A stretch of DNA of 64,000 nucleotides. Origin: Streptomyces sp. Ag109_O5-1. GTDB lineage: Bacteria > Actinomycetota > Actinomycetes > Streptomycetales > Streptomycetaceae. Below, piece after piece: positions 24,208 to 34,064 of the stretch. Made by a program: the position numbers and the translations under genes. The stretch lies in assembly GCF_003814875.1 (NCBI RefSeq), contig NZ_RKQF01000001.1:2728001-2792000 (forward strand), read 5' to 3'. Within the stretch, counting starts at the first letter, position 1. Every line of letters starts with the position of its first letter. Below the pieces are notes generated by a model. The model did not search any database, was not told the DNA's origin, and worked only from the letters and a program-made list of their open reading frames with translations.

Positions 24208-25551
24208 TCAGGCCCCCGCCGACTCCGCGACCGACTCGTCGGCCGTCTCCCGCGCCGGAAGGCTGTCCATGAAGGAGCTCACGGAGAATACGGCACGGCC
24301 GGGTCCGGGCGGGCCGTAGCCGGGGGGCGAGGAGAGACCGAAGTCCTCCATCGTCTGACGATAGGCCTGGAGCAGCCGGATGTGGTACTCCAGCGGGGCG
24401 CCCTGCGGGTTGGCCTTGCCGAGCGGGGTGGTCGGCTCGGGGCACCAGGTGGTGAACCGGGGCGTGATCCCGTGCGACATGAAGAAGCGCAGGCCCTCGG
24501 TGGTGGAGGCGATCGCCTCGTCGACGGTCTTGAACCCGAAGGGCTCGGCCATCTCCACACCGGCCACGAAGTTGGGGATCACATTGCGCGCGCCGAAGAT
24601 CTCGGCCGAGTCCAGGATCCGCTTGTGCCACTCGTCCCGGCCGACGTACCGCTCCTTGCCCGGGCAGTACATCTTGAACAGGTACTCGTCCCACACCTCG
24701 TAGTTGGGGTGGTAGATCTGCACGCCGTAGTCCTTGAAGCGCTGCACGTCGTCACGCGGCAGCGCCTGGGCGACGACCTTGCCGATCCAGCGGCCCGGGA
24801 ACCGCTCCTCGATGGCCTTGGCGTAGCGCCCGTAGAAGTCGGCCTCGTCCCGCCCGCCGACGGTCTTGGTGATCGCGCCGCCGGTCAGCGTGTAGGCGGT
24901 GGACGCCTTCGCGGTGTCGTAGCGGTCGATGATCTCCAGCGCCTCCAGGACCTCCTCCACGTCCTTGACGCCGGTGTACGGCCGTCCGGCCGCCTTGTGC
25001 TGGCGCCAGTTGTGGTTGATGTCGCAGTACTGGCACTCCTCCTTGGCGCCGAAGTACTGGCAGACCCGGAAGACGGTGAGGTAGATCAGGTAGCCCCACT
25101 GGATGGTCGGGGCGACCTCCATCACGGACTTCCCGTTGGAGAGCTTGTGCCGGTAGTACTCCGGCATCGGAGGCACCCCGACGTCGGCGATCCGCTTCCC
25201 GTCGAGATAGAGGCCGAGCATGCCCTCCTCGTCCGCGGCCACCCGGTACGGCGAGGTGGGGTTCACCCGCACCGACACCACGGTCCGGCGCAGGTCGTAC
25301 GGCCCGCCGGTGAGGATGATCTCCTCCGGGGGCCGGCGCAGCGCGGCCTCGCCCAGTTCGGGCAGGGTGCCGTGGTCGAAGGAGAAGATGAAGTACGACT
25401 TCGGCTTGACCTCGCCGCTCTCGTTGTCGCTCAGCGCGGACGGGTCGAAGGCCACACCGCCCCGGAGCAGGTCCTCCTTGAAGACGGCTTCCCTCGGTAC
25501 ATGCGGGAACCTCTCCATCAGATCCTCGACCAGCGCGGTACGGCTGCCCAT
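24208..25551 (-). CDS. Radical SAM protein with CX8CX2C cluster motif
   Basis: A 447-residue soluble protein. The cluster-binding motif is CQYFGAKEECQYCD, that is C-x8-C-x2-C near residue 165, in place of the standard C-x3-C-x2-C. Before it lies a 150-residue N-terminal part including SYFIFSFDHGTLPELG. After it a TIM-barrel-like body contains STAYTLTGGAITKT, GKVVAQALPRDDVQRFKDYG and IPNFVAGVEMAEPFGF, so the fold is otherwise of the radical SAM type. GGAGGAG lies before the ATG at 25549-25551. A flavin split-barrel gene starts 58 bases upstream on the same strand, so the two may be one unit. I do not know the substrate. Confidence 0.78.
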   Translation of the reverse strand: MGSRTALVEDLMERFPHVPREAVFKEDLLRGGVAFDPSALSDNESGEVKPKSYFIFSFDHGTLPELGEAALRRPPEEIILTGGPYDLRRTVVSVRVNPTSPYRVAADEEGMLGLYLDGKRIADVGVPPMPEYYRHKLSNGKSVMEVAPTIQWGYLIYLTVFRVCQYFGAKEECQYCDINHNWRQHKAAGRPYTGVKDVEEVLEALEIIDRYDTAKASTAYTLTGGAITKTVGGRDEADFYGRYAKAIEERFPGRWIGKVVAQALPRDDVQRFKDYGVQIYHPNYEVWDEYLFKMYCPGKERYVGRDEWHKRILDSAEIFGARNVIPNFVAGVEMAEPFGFKTVDEAIASTTEGLRFFMSHGITPRFTTWCPEPTTPLGKANPQGAPLEYHIRLLQAYRQTMEDFGLSSPPGYGPPGPGRAVFSVSSFMDSLPARETADESVAESAGA

Positions 25552-25609
25552 CCCGTGTCTCCTCCCGGCTCAGGCGTTCGACTCCTCACGGTATGCCCCC
25601 GCTCGTTGG

Positions 25610-26284
25610 TCAGCCGTGCCGGGTCCCCTCTCGGCGCGCGATGTGTCCCGGTACGGCCGTGTCCGGGGGCAGTACGGGATCCGTCACCGGGGTACCCCAG
25701 ACCGAGGTCAGGGGCAGCACCCCCGCCCAGAGCCCGAGCTCGGCGTCCGGTCCGTCGCCGTCCTCCGGTGCGCCGGTACGGATCTTGACGGAGGCCTCCG
25801 CCAGGGAGAGGGCGAGCAGCGTGGTGGCCGCCAGCTCCTTGCGGTTCGGCCGGCGGGCGTACGACCACTGGCCCGGCGCCGAGTGTTCGGTGAGCAGCCG
25901 CAGGCCCGCCAGCTTCTCCTCCGGGTCGGTCACCTTGCGGGCCGTGCCGTGGATCATCGCGCTGCGGTAGTTGACGCCGTGCTCGAAGACGGACCGGGCC
26001 AGCACCAGACCGTCCACATGGGTGACGGTGACGCACACCGGGGTGCCGCCCGCGAGGCTGCGGCTGGCGACCGAGCCGTGCAGGTACAGGTGCCGCTCGT
26101 CCCGCCCGTACACCGTCGGCACGACCAGCGGCCGCCCCTCGACCACCACCCCCAGATGACAGACGAACCCGGCGTCCAGAATCGCCTCCAGATCGGCCCG
26201 GTCGAGGCTGCCCTGCTCGCGCAGCCGGCGGTGCCGGGTGAGGTCGGTGCTGGGGAGGAGCGGAGGCAGCGAGTCGGTGGCCAT
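25610..26284 (-). CDS. Pyridoxamine 5'-phosphate oxidase-like FMN-binding split-barrel protein
   Basis: A 224-residue protein of the PNPOx-like/NimA group. Such proteins bind FMN or F420 and reduce or oxidise small molecules, or bind heme. It begins RHRRLREQGSLDRADLEAIL, then AGFVCHLGVVVEGRPLVVPTVYG, LYLHGSVASRSL, and VNYRSAMIHGTARKV, the order of the family. No signal peptide is present. The ribosome site is weak. It precedes the radical SAM gene in the same direction, with 58 bases between them. The substrate is unknown. Confidence 0.8.
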   Translation of the reverse strand: MATDSLPPLLPSTDLTRHRRLREQGSLDRADLEAILDAGFVCHLGVVVEGRPLVVPTVYGRDERHLYLHGSVASRSLAGGTPVCVTVTHVDGLVLARSVFEHGVNYRSAMIHGTARKVTDPEEKLAGLRLLTEHSAPGQWSYARRPNRKELAATTLLALSLAEASVKIRTGAPEDGDGPDAELGLWAGVLPLTSVWGTPVTDPVLPPDTAVPGHIARREGTRHG

Positions 26285-26384
26285 ACCGGCACGCTACCGA
26301 TACCGCAGCGCAATGACCACCATGTTGCCGATCACGGCAATATCCACCCACAGGACAACGAAATCCGCAGCCCACTGCCGCCCC

Positions 26385-27452
26385 TCAACTGCTCCCGGCG
26401 CGTCGGGTCGACTCCCGCAGCACCACATGCGTCCCCAGCACCAGATGCTGGCCGTCCGGCAGCTCGTCGCGGTGCAGGGCGAGGCGGACGGCCGCGCGCC
26501 CCAGTTCCTCCTGGGGCACATGGACCGTGGTGAGCGTCGGGTAGACGTCCCGGGCGACCGGGATGTCGTCGTACCCGGCCACCGCGATGTCCTCCGGTAT
26601 ACGGCGGCCGGACTCCCGTACCGCCTGGATCACACCCGAGGCGATCATGTCGGTGGCCGCGAAGATCGCCGTGAACTCCTTCCCGGAGGCGAGGAGTTCA
26701 CGGGTCGCCTGGTAGCCGTACGAGCGGGAGAAGACGCCGTCGACGATCAGGTCCGGGTCCGGCGCGAGGCCGAGCAGTTCATGGGCGCGGGTGAAGCCGG
26801 CGATGCGCTGGGCGCTGGTGGACAGCCCCGGGACGCGGCCGAGGTAGGCGATGCGCCGGTGGCCGCCGGAGAGGAGGTGGCCGGTGAGGGCGAAGGCGCC
26901 GCCCTCGTTGTCGTAGTCGACGACGGTGGCCGGGACGCCCGGGCCGAGCGGCGGCCTGCCCACCAGCACCAGCCGGGAACCGGCCCGGTCCAGGGCGTGC
27001 GCGAAGTGGGTCATCCGGTCGTGGTAGGCCTTGTCCTCAAGGGCGCCGCCCACCACGATCACCGCGTCGGCCCGCTGCTCCCGCATGGTCTCGACGACGG
27101 CGAGGATGCGCCTCGGGTCGCCGTGCGTGGTGCAGAGCATGCAGAGCCGGCCCTCCGCCGAGGCCTGCTCCTCGACCCCGCGGGCGATGTGCGCGTAGAA
27201 GGGGCCGGTGACGTCGTCGACGACGAAGGCGACCGTCTTGTTGGTGGCGCCACCGAGCGCGCGGGCGTGCGCGTTGACCACGTAGTCCAGCTCGCGCATC
27301 GCCTTCATGACCTTGGCGCGGGTCGCGGTGGCCACCGGATAGGTGCCCCCCAGGACCCGGGAGACGGTCGACGCGGACACCCCGGCCCGGGCGGCCACGT
27401 CCCGCACCGTCGAGGCGTCCCCGTTCGGCGCCGGCTGCGTTCTCTTCACCAC
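26385..27452 (-). CDS. LacI-family regulator
   Basis: A 355-residue LacI/GalR protein: helix-turn-helix STVRDVAARAGVSASTVSRVLGG, hinge YVVNAHARALGG, effector domain with VDDVTGPFYAHIARGVEEQ and GRPPLGPGVPATVVDYDNEGG. It is a close paralogue of the LacI protein at 50026, with the same recognition helix and a nearly identical GRPPLGPG..DYDNEGG segment. GGGGAG lies eight bases before a double GTG; the first is used here. It follows the 2-hydroxyacid dehydrogenase gene with 49 bases between them, and so could control it. Confidence 0.87.
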   Translation of the reverse strand: MVKRTQPAPNGDASTVRDVAARAGVSASTVSRVLGGTYPVATATRAKVMKAMRELDYVVNAHARALGGATNKTVAFVVDDVTGPFYAHIARGVEEQASAEGRLCMLCTTHGDPRRILAVVETMREQRADAVIVVGGALEDKAYHDRMTHFAHALDRAGSRLVLVGRPPLGPGVPATVVDYDNEGGAFALTGHLLSGGHRRIAYLGRVPGLSTSAQRIAGFTRAHELLGLAPDPDLIVDGVFSRSYGYQATRELLASGKEFTAIFAATDMIASGVIQAVRESGRRIPEDIAVAGYDDIPVARDVYPTLTTVHVPQEELGRAAVRLALHRDELPDGQHLVLGTHVVLRESTRRAGSS

Positions 27453-27501
27453 CGCTCGGCTCCCCTTCCTCGCGTGTTCAGGTCACCCTACGAGACGGCC
27501 G

Positions 27502-28509
27502 TCACGCGGCCCGCTCCAGGACCGAGTGGTCGATGGCGTACAGCAGACCGTCGCCGGCCAGCAGGCGCTCGGCCTCCTCCACGACGGTGAGGCCGAGCCT
27601 CGCCACCTCGTTGCCCTGCGAGCCAGCGAGGTGCGGGGTGACGAAGGCGTTGGGAAGGTCGAAGAGGGGGGAGTCGGCGGGCAGCGGCTCGGGGTCGGTC
27701 ACGTCCAGGATCGCGGTGAGGCGGCCGGTGCGCAGTTCCGCGATCAGGGCCTCGTGGTCGAGGAGCGAACCCCGCGCGGTGTTGATCAGCACGGATCCGT
27801 CCGGCATCAGGGCGAGTTCGCGGGCGCCGAGGAGATGCCTGGTCTCGGGGGTCTGCGGGGCGTGCACGGTGACGATGTGCGAGGTGCGCAGGAGTTCGTC
27901 CAGCGGCAGCAGGGGTACGCCCAGGCGCGCCGCCTCCACCTCGTCGACATAGGGGTCGGCGAGGCTGACCACCAGGTCGTACGGGCGCAGGAGTTCGATC
28001 AGTCGACGGCCGATGCGAGAGGCGCCGACGATGCCGACGCGGCGGTGGAAGTTGCCGATGCCGGGGACGATGTCGCCGTACGGGAAGGTGCGGCGGGTGC
28101 GCAGCAGGTCACGGAAGGCGAAGACGTCCTTCCCGGCGAGCAGGATCATCGCGAGGGTGTACTCCGCGACCGGCAGCGCGTTGGCGGCGGCGGCCGAGGA
28201 GACGACGATGCCGCGCCGCCAGACCTCGGGTGTGGTGAACCCCTTCACCGAGCCGGCCGCGTGCAGCACCGCGCGCAGCTTGGGCGCCGCGTCCAGGGCC
28301 GCCACGTCGAGGACCGGGCAGCCCCAGCCGGTGACGAGGACCTCGGTGCGGGCGAGCGTCTCCCGTACCCGGGGATCGGTGAGGTCGTGCGCCACCAGAG
28401 TGGGATCGATTTCTACACACTCGCGCAGACGCGCGAGCACCTCCGGCGGAAAGATGTGCGGCATGTTCTCGGCTGTCATGGCGAACAGTGCCTGGGGACG
28501 CTCGGGCAA
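27502..28509 (-). CDS. D-isomer-specific 2-hydroxyacid dehydrogenase family protein
   Basis: A 335-residue NAD-dependent enzyme interconverting 2-oxo acids and D-2-hydroxy acids. The cofactor motif is VGIVGASRIGRRLIELLRPYD near residue 160, with Ala-Ser replacing the usual Leu-Gly. Catalytic Arg is in VLINTARGSLLD, Glu in DVTDPEPLP, and His in NAFVTPHLAGSQG. The TTG at 28507-28509 has GGAAGG seven bases upstream; the internal ATGs have weaker sites. It is divergent from alditol oxidase over a GCAACCGGTC half-site and followed by a LacI gene, which suggests sugar-acid metabolism. Confidence 0.85.
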   Translation of the reverse strand: MPERPQALFAMTAENMPHIFPPEVLARLRECVEIDPTLVAHDLTDPRVRETLARTEVLVTGWGCPVLDVAALDAAPKLRAVLHAAGSVKGFTTPEVWRRGIVVSSAAAANALPVAEYTLAMILLAGKDVFAFRDLLRTRRTFPYGDIVPGIGNFHRRVGIVGASRIGRRLIELLRPYDLVVSLADPYVDEVEAARLGVPLLPLDELLRTSHIVTVHAPQTPETRHLLGARELALMPDGSVLINTARGSLLDHEALIAELRTGRLTAILDVTDPEPLPADSPLFDLPNAFVTPHLAGSQGNEVARLGLTVVEEAERLLAGDGLLYAIDHSVLERAA

Positions 28510-28542
28510 GGAAGTGACCTTCCGGCTCGGTGACGCGCGGAT

Positions 28543-28556
28543 AGCAACCGGTCTCT
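28543..28556. promoter_or_regulatory. Partial LacI-type operator
   Basis: AGCAACCGGTCTCT carries one full half of the palindrome GCAACCGGTTGC found at 58785 and 58875. It lies in the region between the hydroxyacid dehydrogenase and alditol oxidase genes, so it may bring both under a LacI protein such as that at 26385. Confidence 0.4.
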
Positions 28557-28621
28557 ACCGTAGGTCTCGGCGAATGAGAGGGTCAATGGACACGCACTCC
28601 CCGGAGGACGACGGAGTGTGA

Positions 28622-29914
<1,293 letters not shown>

Positions 29915-29945
29915 GGGACCGGATGCCCCCGAACGGGCGGGCGAC

Positions 29946-29976
29946 TTAATAAAACCCTTTTCCTAATATCTTGTCG
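29946..29976. promoter_or_regulatory. AT-rich region before the ROK gene
   Basis: TTAATAAAACCC followed by TTTTCCTAATATCTTG is a striking AT-rich island in this GC-rich DNA, directly before the ROK gene, with loose symmetry (TAATAAAA against TTTTCCTAATA). ROK repressors of the XylR type often bind AT-rich sites, so this may be its own promoter/operator. Confidence 0.4.
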
Positions 29977-29998
29977 AAAGTCCTCGCAGCCCATAGCG

Positions 29999-31243
29999 TT
30001 GCGCCGCGTGAAGCACACATCACGGGACATCCGCACCGCGAACCGCTACGAGGTGCTGCGCCACATCATCGCCGAGTCGCCCACCTCCCGGCAGGAGCTG
30101 GCGGCCGTCACCGGGCTGAGCCTGGCCACGGTCGCCACCCTCGTCGGCGAGCTGCTCGAACTGCGGATGATCACCGAGGTCGGCTTCGAGGACTCGGCGG
30201 GCGGCCGCCCCCGGGGGCTGGTGGCGGTCAACGCGTCGGGAGGCGCGCTGATCGGTGTCGACATCGCGGAGACCTACGTCCATGTCGAGCTGTTCGACCT
30301 CGCGTTGAACGTGCTGGCCCGCGCCGAGGAGAACATCCGCCCCGGCGAGAACCGGCCCGAGCAGGTGGTGGGCCATGCCGCCGCGGCGGTCGGCTCGGTG
30401 GTGGCGCAGGCCGGTGTCGAAGGGGCGCGGGTCCTCGGTGTCGGGGTGAGCGTGCCCGGCCAGGTCGACCGGGACACCGGGATCGCCGAGTACGCGCCCA
30501 ACTGGGACTGGCACGACGTGCCGTTGCTGGCCCTGCTGTCCGAACACATCGCCTACCCCCTCCATCTGGACAATCCGCTGCGGGCCTGCGCGGTGGCAGA
30601 GCAGTGGTTCGGGGCGGCGCGGGGGCGCGGGGACACCGTGGTGGTGAACCTGGGCACGGGTGTCGGCGCCGGGCTCGCGCTCGGCGGCGGCCTGCACCGG
30701 GGCGTCAGCAACAGCGCGGGCGAGTGGGGGCATACGACGCTCGTGCTGGACGGGCGGCTGTGCCACTGCGGGAACCACGGCTGTGTGGAGACGTACGTCG
30801 GCGCGCCCGGGATCATGCTGAACCTGCGGGAGTCGAGCCCGCAGAGCCCGCTGCTGCACCCCGAGGACCAGACGGCGACCATCGACGCGCTGGCCCGGGG
30901 TCTGGCGGACGGCGACCCGGTCGCCCTCCAGGTGGTCCGGGACACGGCCCGTTACATCGGCGCCGGTATCGCCAACCTGGTCAACCTGCTCAATCCCGAA
31001 CTGGTCGTGCTCAGCAGCTGGGTGGCCCGCAGGCTCGGCGAGCCGCTCCTCGACGAGGTGCGCGAGGCCGTACGGCGGCACGCGCTGGGGCGGCCGTTCG
31101 CCGCCATGGAGATCGTCCTCTCCCCCATCCCCACCGACCCGGTGTGCCTGGGCGCGGCCACGTTCGCGCTGGAGGGCGCCCTGCGGTCGGTGGGGCTGCG
31201 GAACGGGGGACGGACGGGCCGTACCGCGCCGTCTTCGCGCTGA
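29999..31243 (+). CDS. ROK-family transcriptional regulator
   Basis: A 414-residue ROK protein with an N-terminal winged helix (TANRYEVLRHIIAESPTSRQEL, then AVTGLSLATVATLVGELLELRMI), so a XylR/NagC-type repressor and not a plain kinase. The kinase-like domain has VVVNLGTGVGAGLALGGGLHRG and the ROK zinc motif CHCGNHGCVETY. The start is uncertain: TTG at 29999 or GTG at 30008, neither with a good ribosome site. Alditol oxidase lies upstream on the same strand and an ABC exporter downstream. The effector is probably a sugar or sugar phosphate. Confidence 0.87.
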   Translation: MRRVKHTSRDIRTANRYEVLRHIIAESPTSRQELAAVTGLSLATVATLVGELLELRMITEVGFEDSAGGRPRGLVAVNASGGALIGVDIAETYVHVELFDLALNVLARAEENIRPGENRPEQVVGHAAAAVGSVVAQAGVEGARVLGVGVSVPGQVDRDTGIAEYAPNWDWHDVPLLALLSEHIAYPLHLDNPLRACAVAEQWFGAARGRGDTVVVNLGTGVGAGLALGGGLHRGVSNSAGEWGHTTLVLDGRLCHCGNHGCVETYVGAPGIMLNLRESSPQSPLLHPEDQTATIDALARGLADGDPVALQVVRDTARYIGAGIANLVNLLNPELVVLSSWVARRLGEPLLDEVREAVRRHALGRPFAAMEIVLSPIPTDPVCLGAATFALEGALRSVGLRNGGRTGRTAPSSR

Positions 31244-31361
31244 CCAGCGCCCGCCCTCCCGGGTCCGAGAGCGCCCTCCCGGTGATCGAATAAGTCCAAA
31301 TCGCGGGTCGATTAATCCATTGCCGGGCTCTTCGGCGCTCTGCGACCGTCGAGACGTATCC

Positions 31362-31394
31362 ACGGCCGGTCGGCCTCCCAAACCGGCCGGCCGT
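31362..31394 (+). promoter_or_regulatory. Hairpin in the leader of the ABC exporter operon
   Basis: ACGGCCGGTCGG and CCGGCCGGCCGT form a 12-base stem with one mismatch, 32 bases before the GTG of the ATPase gene. It could end transcription from the ROK gene or shape the leader of the exporter mRNA. Confidence 0.4.
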
Positions 31395-31425
31395 ACGTCG
31401 TGCACGGAACGAGGGAGGCCCCGGC

Positions 31426-32439
31426 GTGGCCGGAAGCATCGAGGTCCGCGGTCTGTCCCGCACCTTCCACACCACCGTCCGGCGCCCGGGCTTCACCGGC
31501 GCTCTGCGGTCCCTGGTCAACCCCGAGCGGGTCGAGAAACACGCGGTCTCCGACATCACCTTCGACGTCTCCCCGGGCGAACTCCTCGCCCTGCTCGGCC
31601 CGAACGGCGCCGGCAAGTCGACCACCATCAAGATCCTCACCGGGATCCTCACCCCGACGTCCGGCCAGGCCCGGGTCGCGGGCGTGGTGCCGTACCGGGA
31701 GCGGGAGCGCAACGCCCGTAACATCGGGGCGGTGTTCGGGCAGCGGACCCAGCTGTGGTGGGACCTGCCGGTACGGGAGTCGTTCGCGATCCTGCGGGAC
31801 ATCTACGAGGTACCGAAGGCCGAACACGCCGCCCGGCTGCGGGAGTTCGATGACCTGCTGGAGCTGTCCGCGTTCTGGGACACCCGGGTGCGGCACCTCT
31901 CCCTCGGCCAGCGGGTGCGCTGCGACCTCGCGGCCGCGCTGCTGCACGATCCGCCGGTGGTCTTCCTGGACGAGCCGACCATCGGCATGGACGTGGTGGT
32001 GAAGGAGCAGGTCCGCGAGTTCCTGCGGTACCAGGTGGCCGAGCGCGGCCGTACCGTGCTGCTGACCACCCATGACATGACCGAGGTCGAGCGGCTCGCC
32101 GAGCGGGTGGTGCTGGTCAACCACGGGCGGCTGGTGCTCGACGGCACCCTGGACGAGATCCGCCGCGACTTCGGCTCGACCTGGCAGGTGCGGGCCACCC
32201 TTGCGGACCCGCACACCCCGGTCGGGCCGCTGCCGGGCATCACGCTGGTGCGCCGGGACGGGCCGCAGGTGGTGTTCGGCCCGGACGGCCCGGCCGCGCC
32301 CACCGTCCACCAGGCGCTGAAGCTGGTCATCGAGCGGTACGAGGTGACCGGCGTGGCGGTGGACGAGGCGGACCTGGAGGACGTGATGCGGGCGGCCTAC
32401 GCCGAGGCCAGGTCGGCGGCCAAGGCCGAGGCGGTGTGA
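31426..32439 (+). CDS. ABC exporter ATPase (ABC-2 type system)
   Basis: A 337-residue ATPase with a 30-residue N-terminal insert before the strand ITFDVSPGELLALLGPNGAGKST (Walker A). The signature reads LSLGQRVRCDLAAALL in place of LSGGQ; Walker B is PPVVFLDEPTIGMD. The C-terminus has a small extra domain after LDEIRRDFGSTWQVRATL. GAGGGAGG seven bases before the GTG at 31426 supports the start. It overlaps the first permease by GTGA. The trio resembles actinobacterial exporters with PF06182-like permeases, whose substrates are unknown. Confidence 0.85.
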   Translation: MAGSIEVRGLSRTFHTTVRRPGFTGALRSLVNPERVEKHAVSDITFDVSPGELLALLGPNGAGKSTTIKILTGILTPTSGQARVAGVVPYRERERNARNIGAVFGQRTQLWWDLPVRESFAILRDIYEVPKAEHAARLREFDDLLELSAFWDTRVRHLSLGQRVRCDLAAALLHDPPVVFLDEPTIGMDVVVKEQVREFLRYQVAERGRTVLLTTHDMTEVERLAERVVLVNHGRLVLDGTLDEIRRDFGSTWQVRATLADPHTPVGPLPGITLVRRDGPQVVFGPDGPAAPTVHQALKLVIERYEVTGVAVDEADLEDVMRAAYAEARSAAKAEAV

Positions 32440-33245
32440 CGATGGCACTGACGTACGCCTGGCGCGCCGCCCGGGTCACCCCGCTCGGCGAGCTGTACAC
32501 CCCGCCCCGCATCACCGCCGCGCTGCTGCGGCTGACCGTACAGGTGGTGCTGGTCGCGTCCCTGTGGCACGGCCTGTACGCCCAGACCGGTACGACGGCC
32601 GGACTCTCCCGGGACCAGGCGGTCACCTTCGCCGTGCTGGCCGTACTGGCCTCCCGGCTGCGGGAGCTGGACCAGTACGCTGCGCGGGACACGGTCGTCC
32701 AGCACATGTACTACGGCACGATCGTCTACTGGTACCTGCGCCCGCTCTCCCCGCAGCGCTACTACGCACTGCGCGCCCTGGGCGAGCAACTGTACGGCTT
32801 CGTCTGGGCATTCACGGGATATGTGATCTGCCTGGCGGCCGGGGTCGTACAGCCCCCCGAATCGGCGGCCGTGGCGGGTGTGTTCGCCCTCAGCCTGCTC
32901 CTCGGCCAGTGGGTCCTGCACTACGTCATGCTGCTCATCGACCAGTTGTGCTTCTGGACGCTGCGCAACACGGCGGCCCTGCTGATCCTGATCTTCGCGC
33001 AGAACCTGATGTCCGGGGTGTACGCGCCGCTCTGGTTCTTCCCGCAGTGGTTCCTGACGCTCAGCTCCGTCCTGCCCTTCCAGGCCACGCTCAACGTGCC
33101 GTTGTCCCTGTACGTGGGCCGTATTCCACTGTCCGAGGCGGGCTTCCAGCTCGGCGTCCAGGCGGCCTGGGTGGTCGGACTGCGCTTCCTCACCCGGTTC
33201 CTGTGGCGGCGCGCCGCCCGTCGAGTCATCGCCCAGGGAGGCTGA
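32436..33245 (+). CDS. ABC-2 type exporter permease, first subunit
   Basis: A 269-residue membrane protein with about six helices (for example FALSLLLGQWVLHYVMLLIDQL, then AALLILIFAQNLMSGVYAPLWF). The stretch PLWFFPQWFLTLSSVLPFQATLNVPLSLY is typical of the ABC-2 DUF990/PF06182 group. The start GTG overlaps the ATPase stop; a following ATG at residue 3 is also possible. It pairs with the next permease. Confidence 0.82.
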   Translation: MTMALTYAWRAARVTPLGELYTPPRITAALLRLTVQVVLVASLWHGLYAQTGTTAGLSRDQAVTFAVLAVLASRLRELDQYAARDTVVQHMYYGTIVYWYLRPLSPQRYYALRALGEQLYGFVWAFTGYVICLAAGVVQPPESAAVAGVFALSLLLGQWVLHYVMLLIDQLCFWTLRNTAALLILIFAQNLMSGVYAPLWFFPQWFLTLSSVLPFQATLNVPLSLYVGRIPLSEAGFQLGVQAAWVVGLRFLTRFLWRRAARRVIAQGG

Positions 33246-33250
33246 CGTCC

Positions 33251-34051
33251 ATGAACTCCGTACGGATCATGTGGCGGATCACCCAGCTCAACTTCCGTGC
33301 CCAGCTGGAGTACCGCACCGAGTTCCTGATGATGATCGCGATCGGGGCGGTCTGGCAGGTGTCGGTGATCGTGTTCGCGACCGTGCTGCTGACCCGGTTC
33401 GCCGGGATGGGCGGCTGGGACAGCTCGGACGTCCTGCTCATCCCGGCGACCCGCATGCTGGCCCACGGTCTGTTCGTCCTGTTCCTGGGCCGGATACACG
33501 GTCTGGGACGGCACATCCAGGAAGGCAAGATCGACGCGTATCTCCTCCGCCCGCTCCCGGTCTACCGCCAGGTCCAGCTGGAGTTCTTCCCGACCAACGC
33601 GATCGGCGACCTGACGGTGGCGGTCGGCCTGATGGCGGGCGCGCTGAGCCGCAGCCACCTGGACTGGACGCCGGGGAGGATCTCGTATCTGATCGCCGCG
33701 GTCCTCGGCGGCATGCTCCTGGAGGCGGCCCTGTTCACGGTGGTGGCCTCGGCGTCCCTGCGCTTCCCGGCCGCCGACTACTGGGGCCGCTGGCTGGAGG
33801 AACTCCTCGGCACCTTCGGCAGCTACCCGCTCAACGTCCTCCCGAGGGCGGTCGGCGGCTTCCTCACCTACGGCCTCCCGCTCGCCTTCGTCGCCTACTT
33901 CCCGGCGGCGGTCCTCACCGGCCACGGCCACAGCACCGGCGCCCCGTACTGGCTGGCGGCGAGCTCACCGCTGCTGGGCCTGCTCGCGTACCTGGCCGCG
34001 AGGCTGCTGTGGCGGTGGGCGCTGGACCACTACACCGGGGTGAACGGCTGA
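33251..34051 (+). CDS. ABC-2 type exporter permease, second subunit
   Basis: A 266-residue membrane protein of the same PF06182-like group. It begins MNSVRIMWRITQLNFRAQLEYR, has RIHGLGRHIQEGKIDAYLLRPLP, a conserved loop of the family, and ends with about three more helices (FVAYFPAAVLTGH near residue 220). The ATG lies five bases after the first permease stop. The ATPase and the two permeases should form one heteromeric exporter. Confidence 0.82.
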   Translation: MNSVRIMWRITQLNFRAQLEYRTEFLMMIAIGAVWQVSVIVFATVLLTRFAGMGGWDSSDVLLIPATRMLAHGLFVLFLGRIHGLGRHIQEGKIDAYLLRPLPVYRQVQLEFFPTNAIGDLTVAVGLMAGALSRSHLDWTPGRISYLIAAVLGGMLLEAALFTVVASASLRFPAADYWGRWLEELLGTFGSYPLNVLPRAVGGFLTYGLPLAFVAYFPAAVLTGHGHSTGAPYWLAASSPLLGLLAYLAARLLWRWALDHYTGVNG

Positions 34052-34064
34052 TCTTCCCGCGCTG

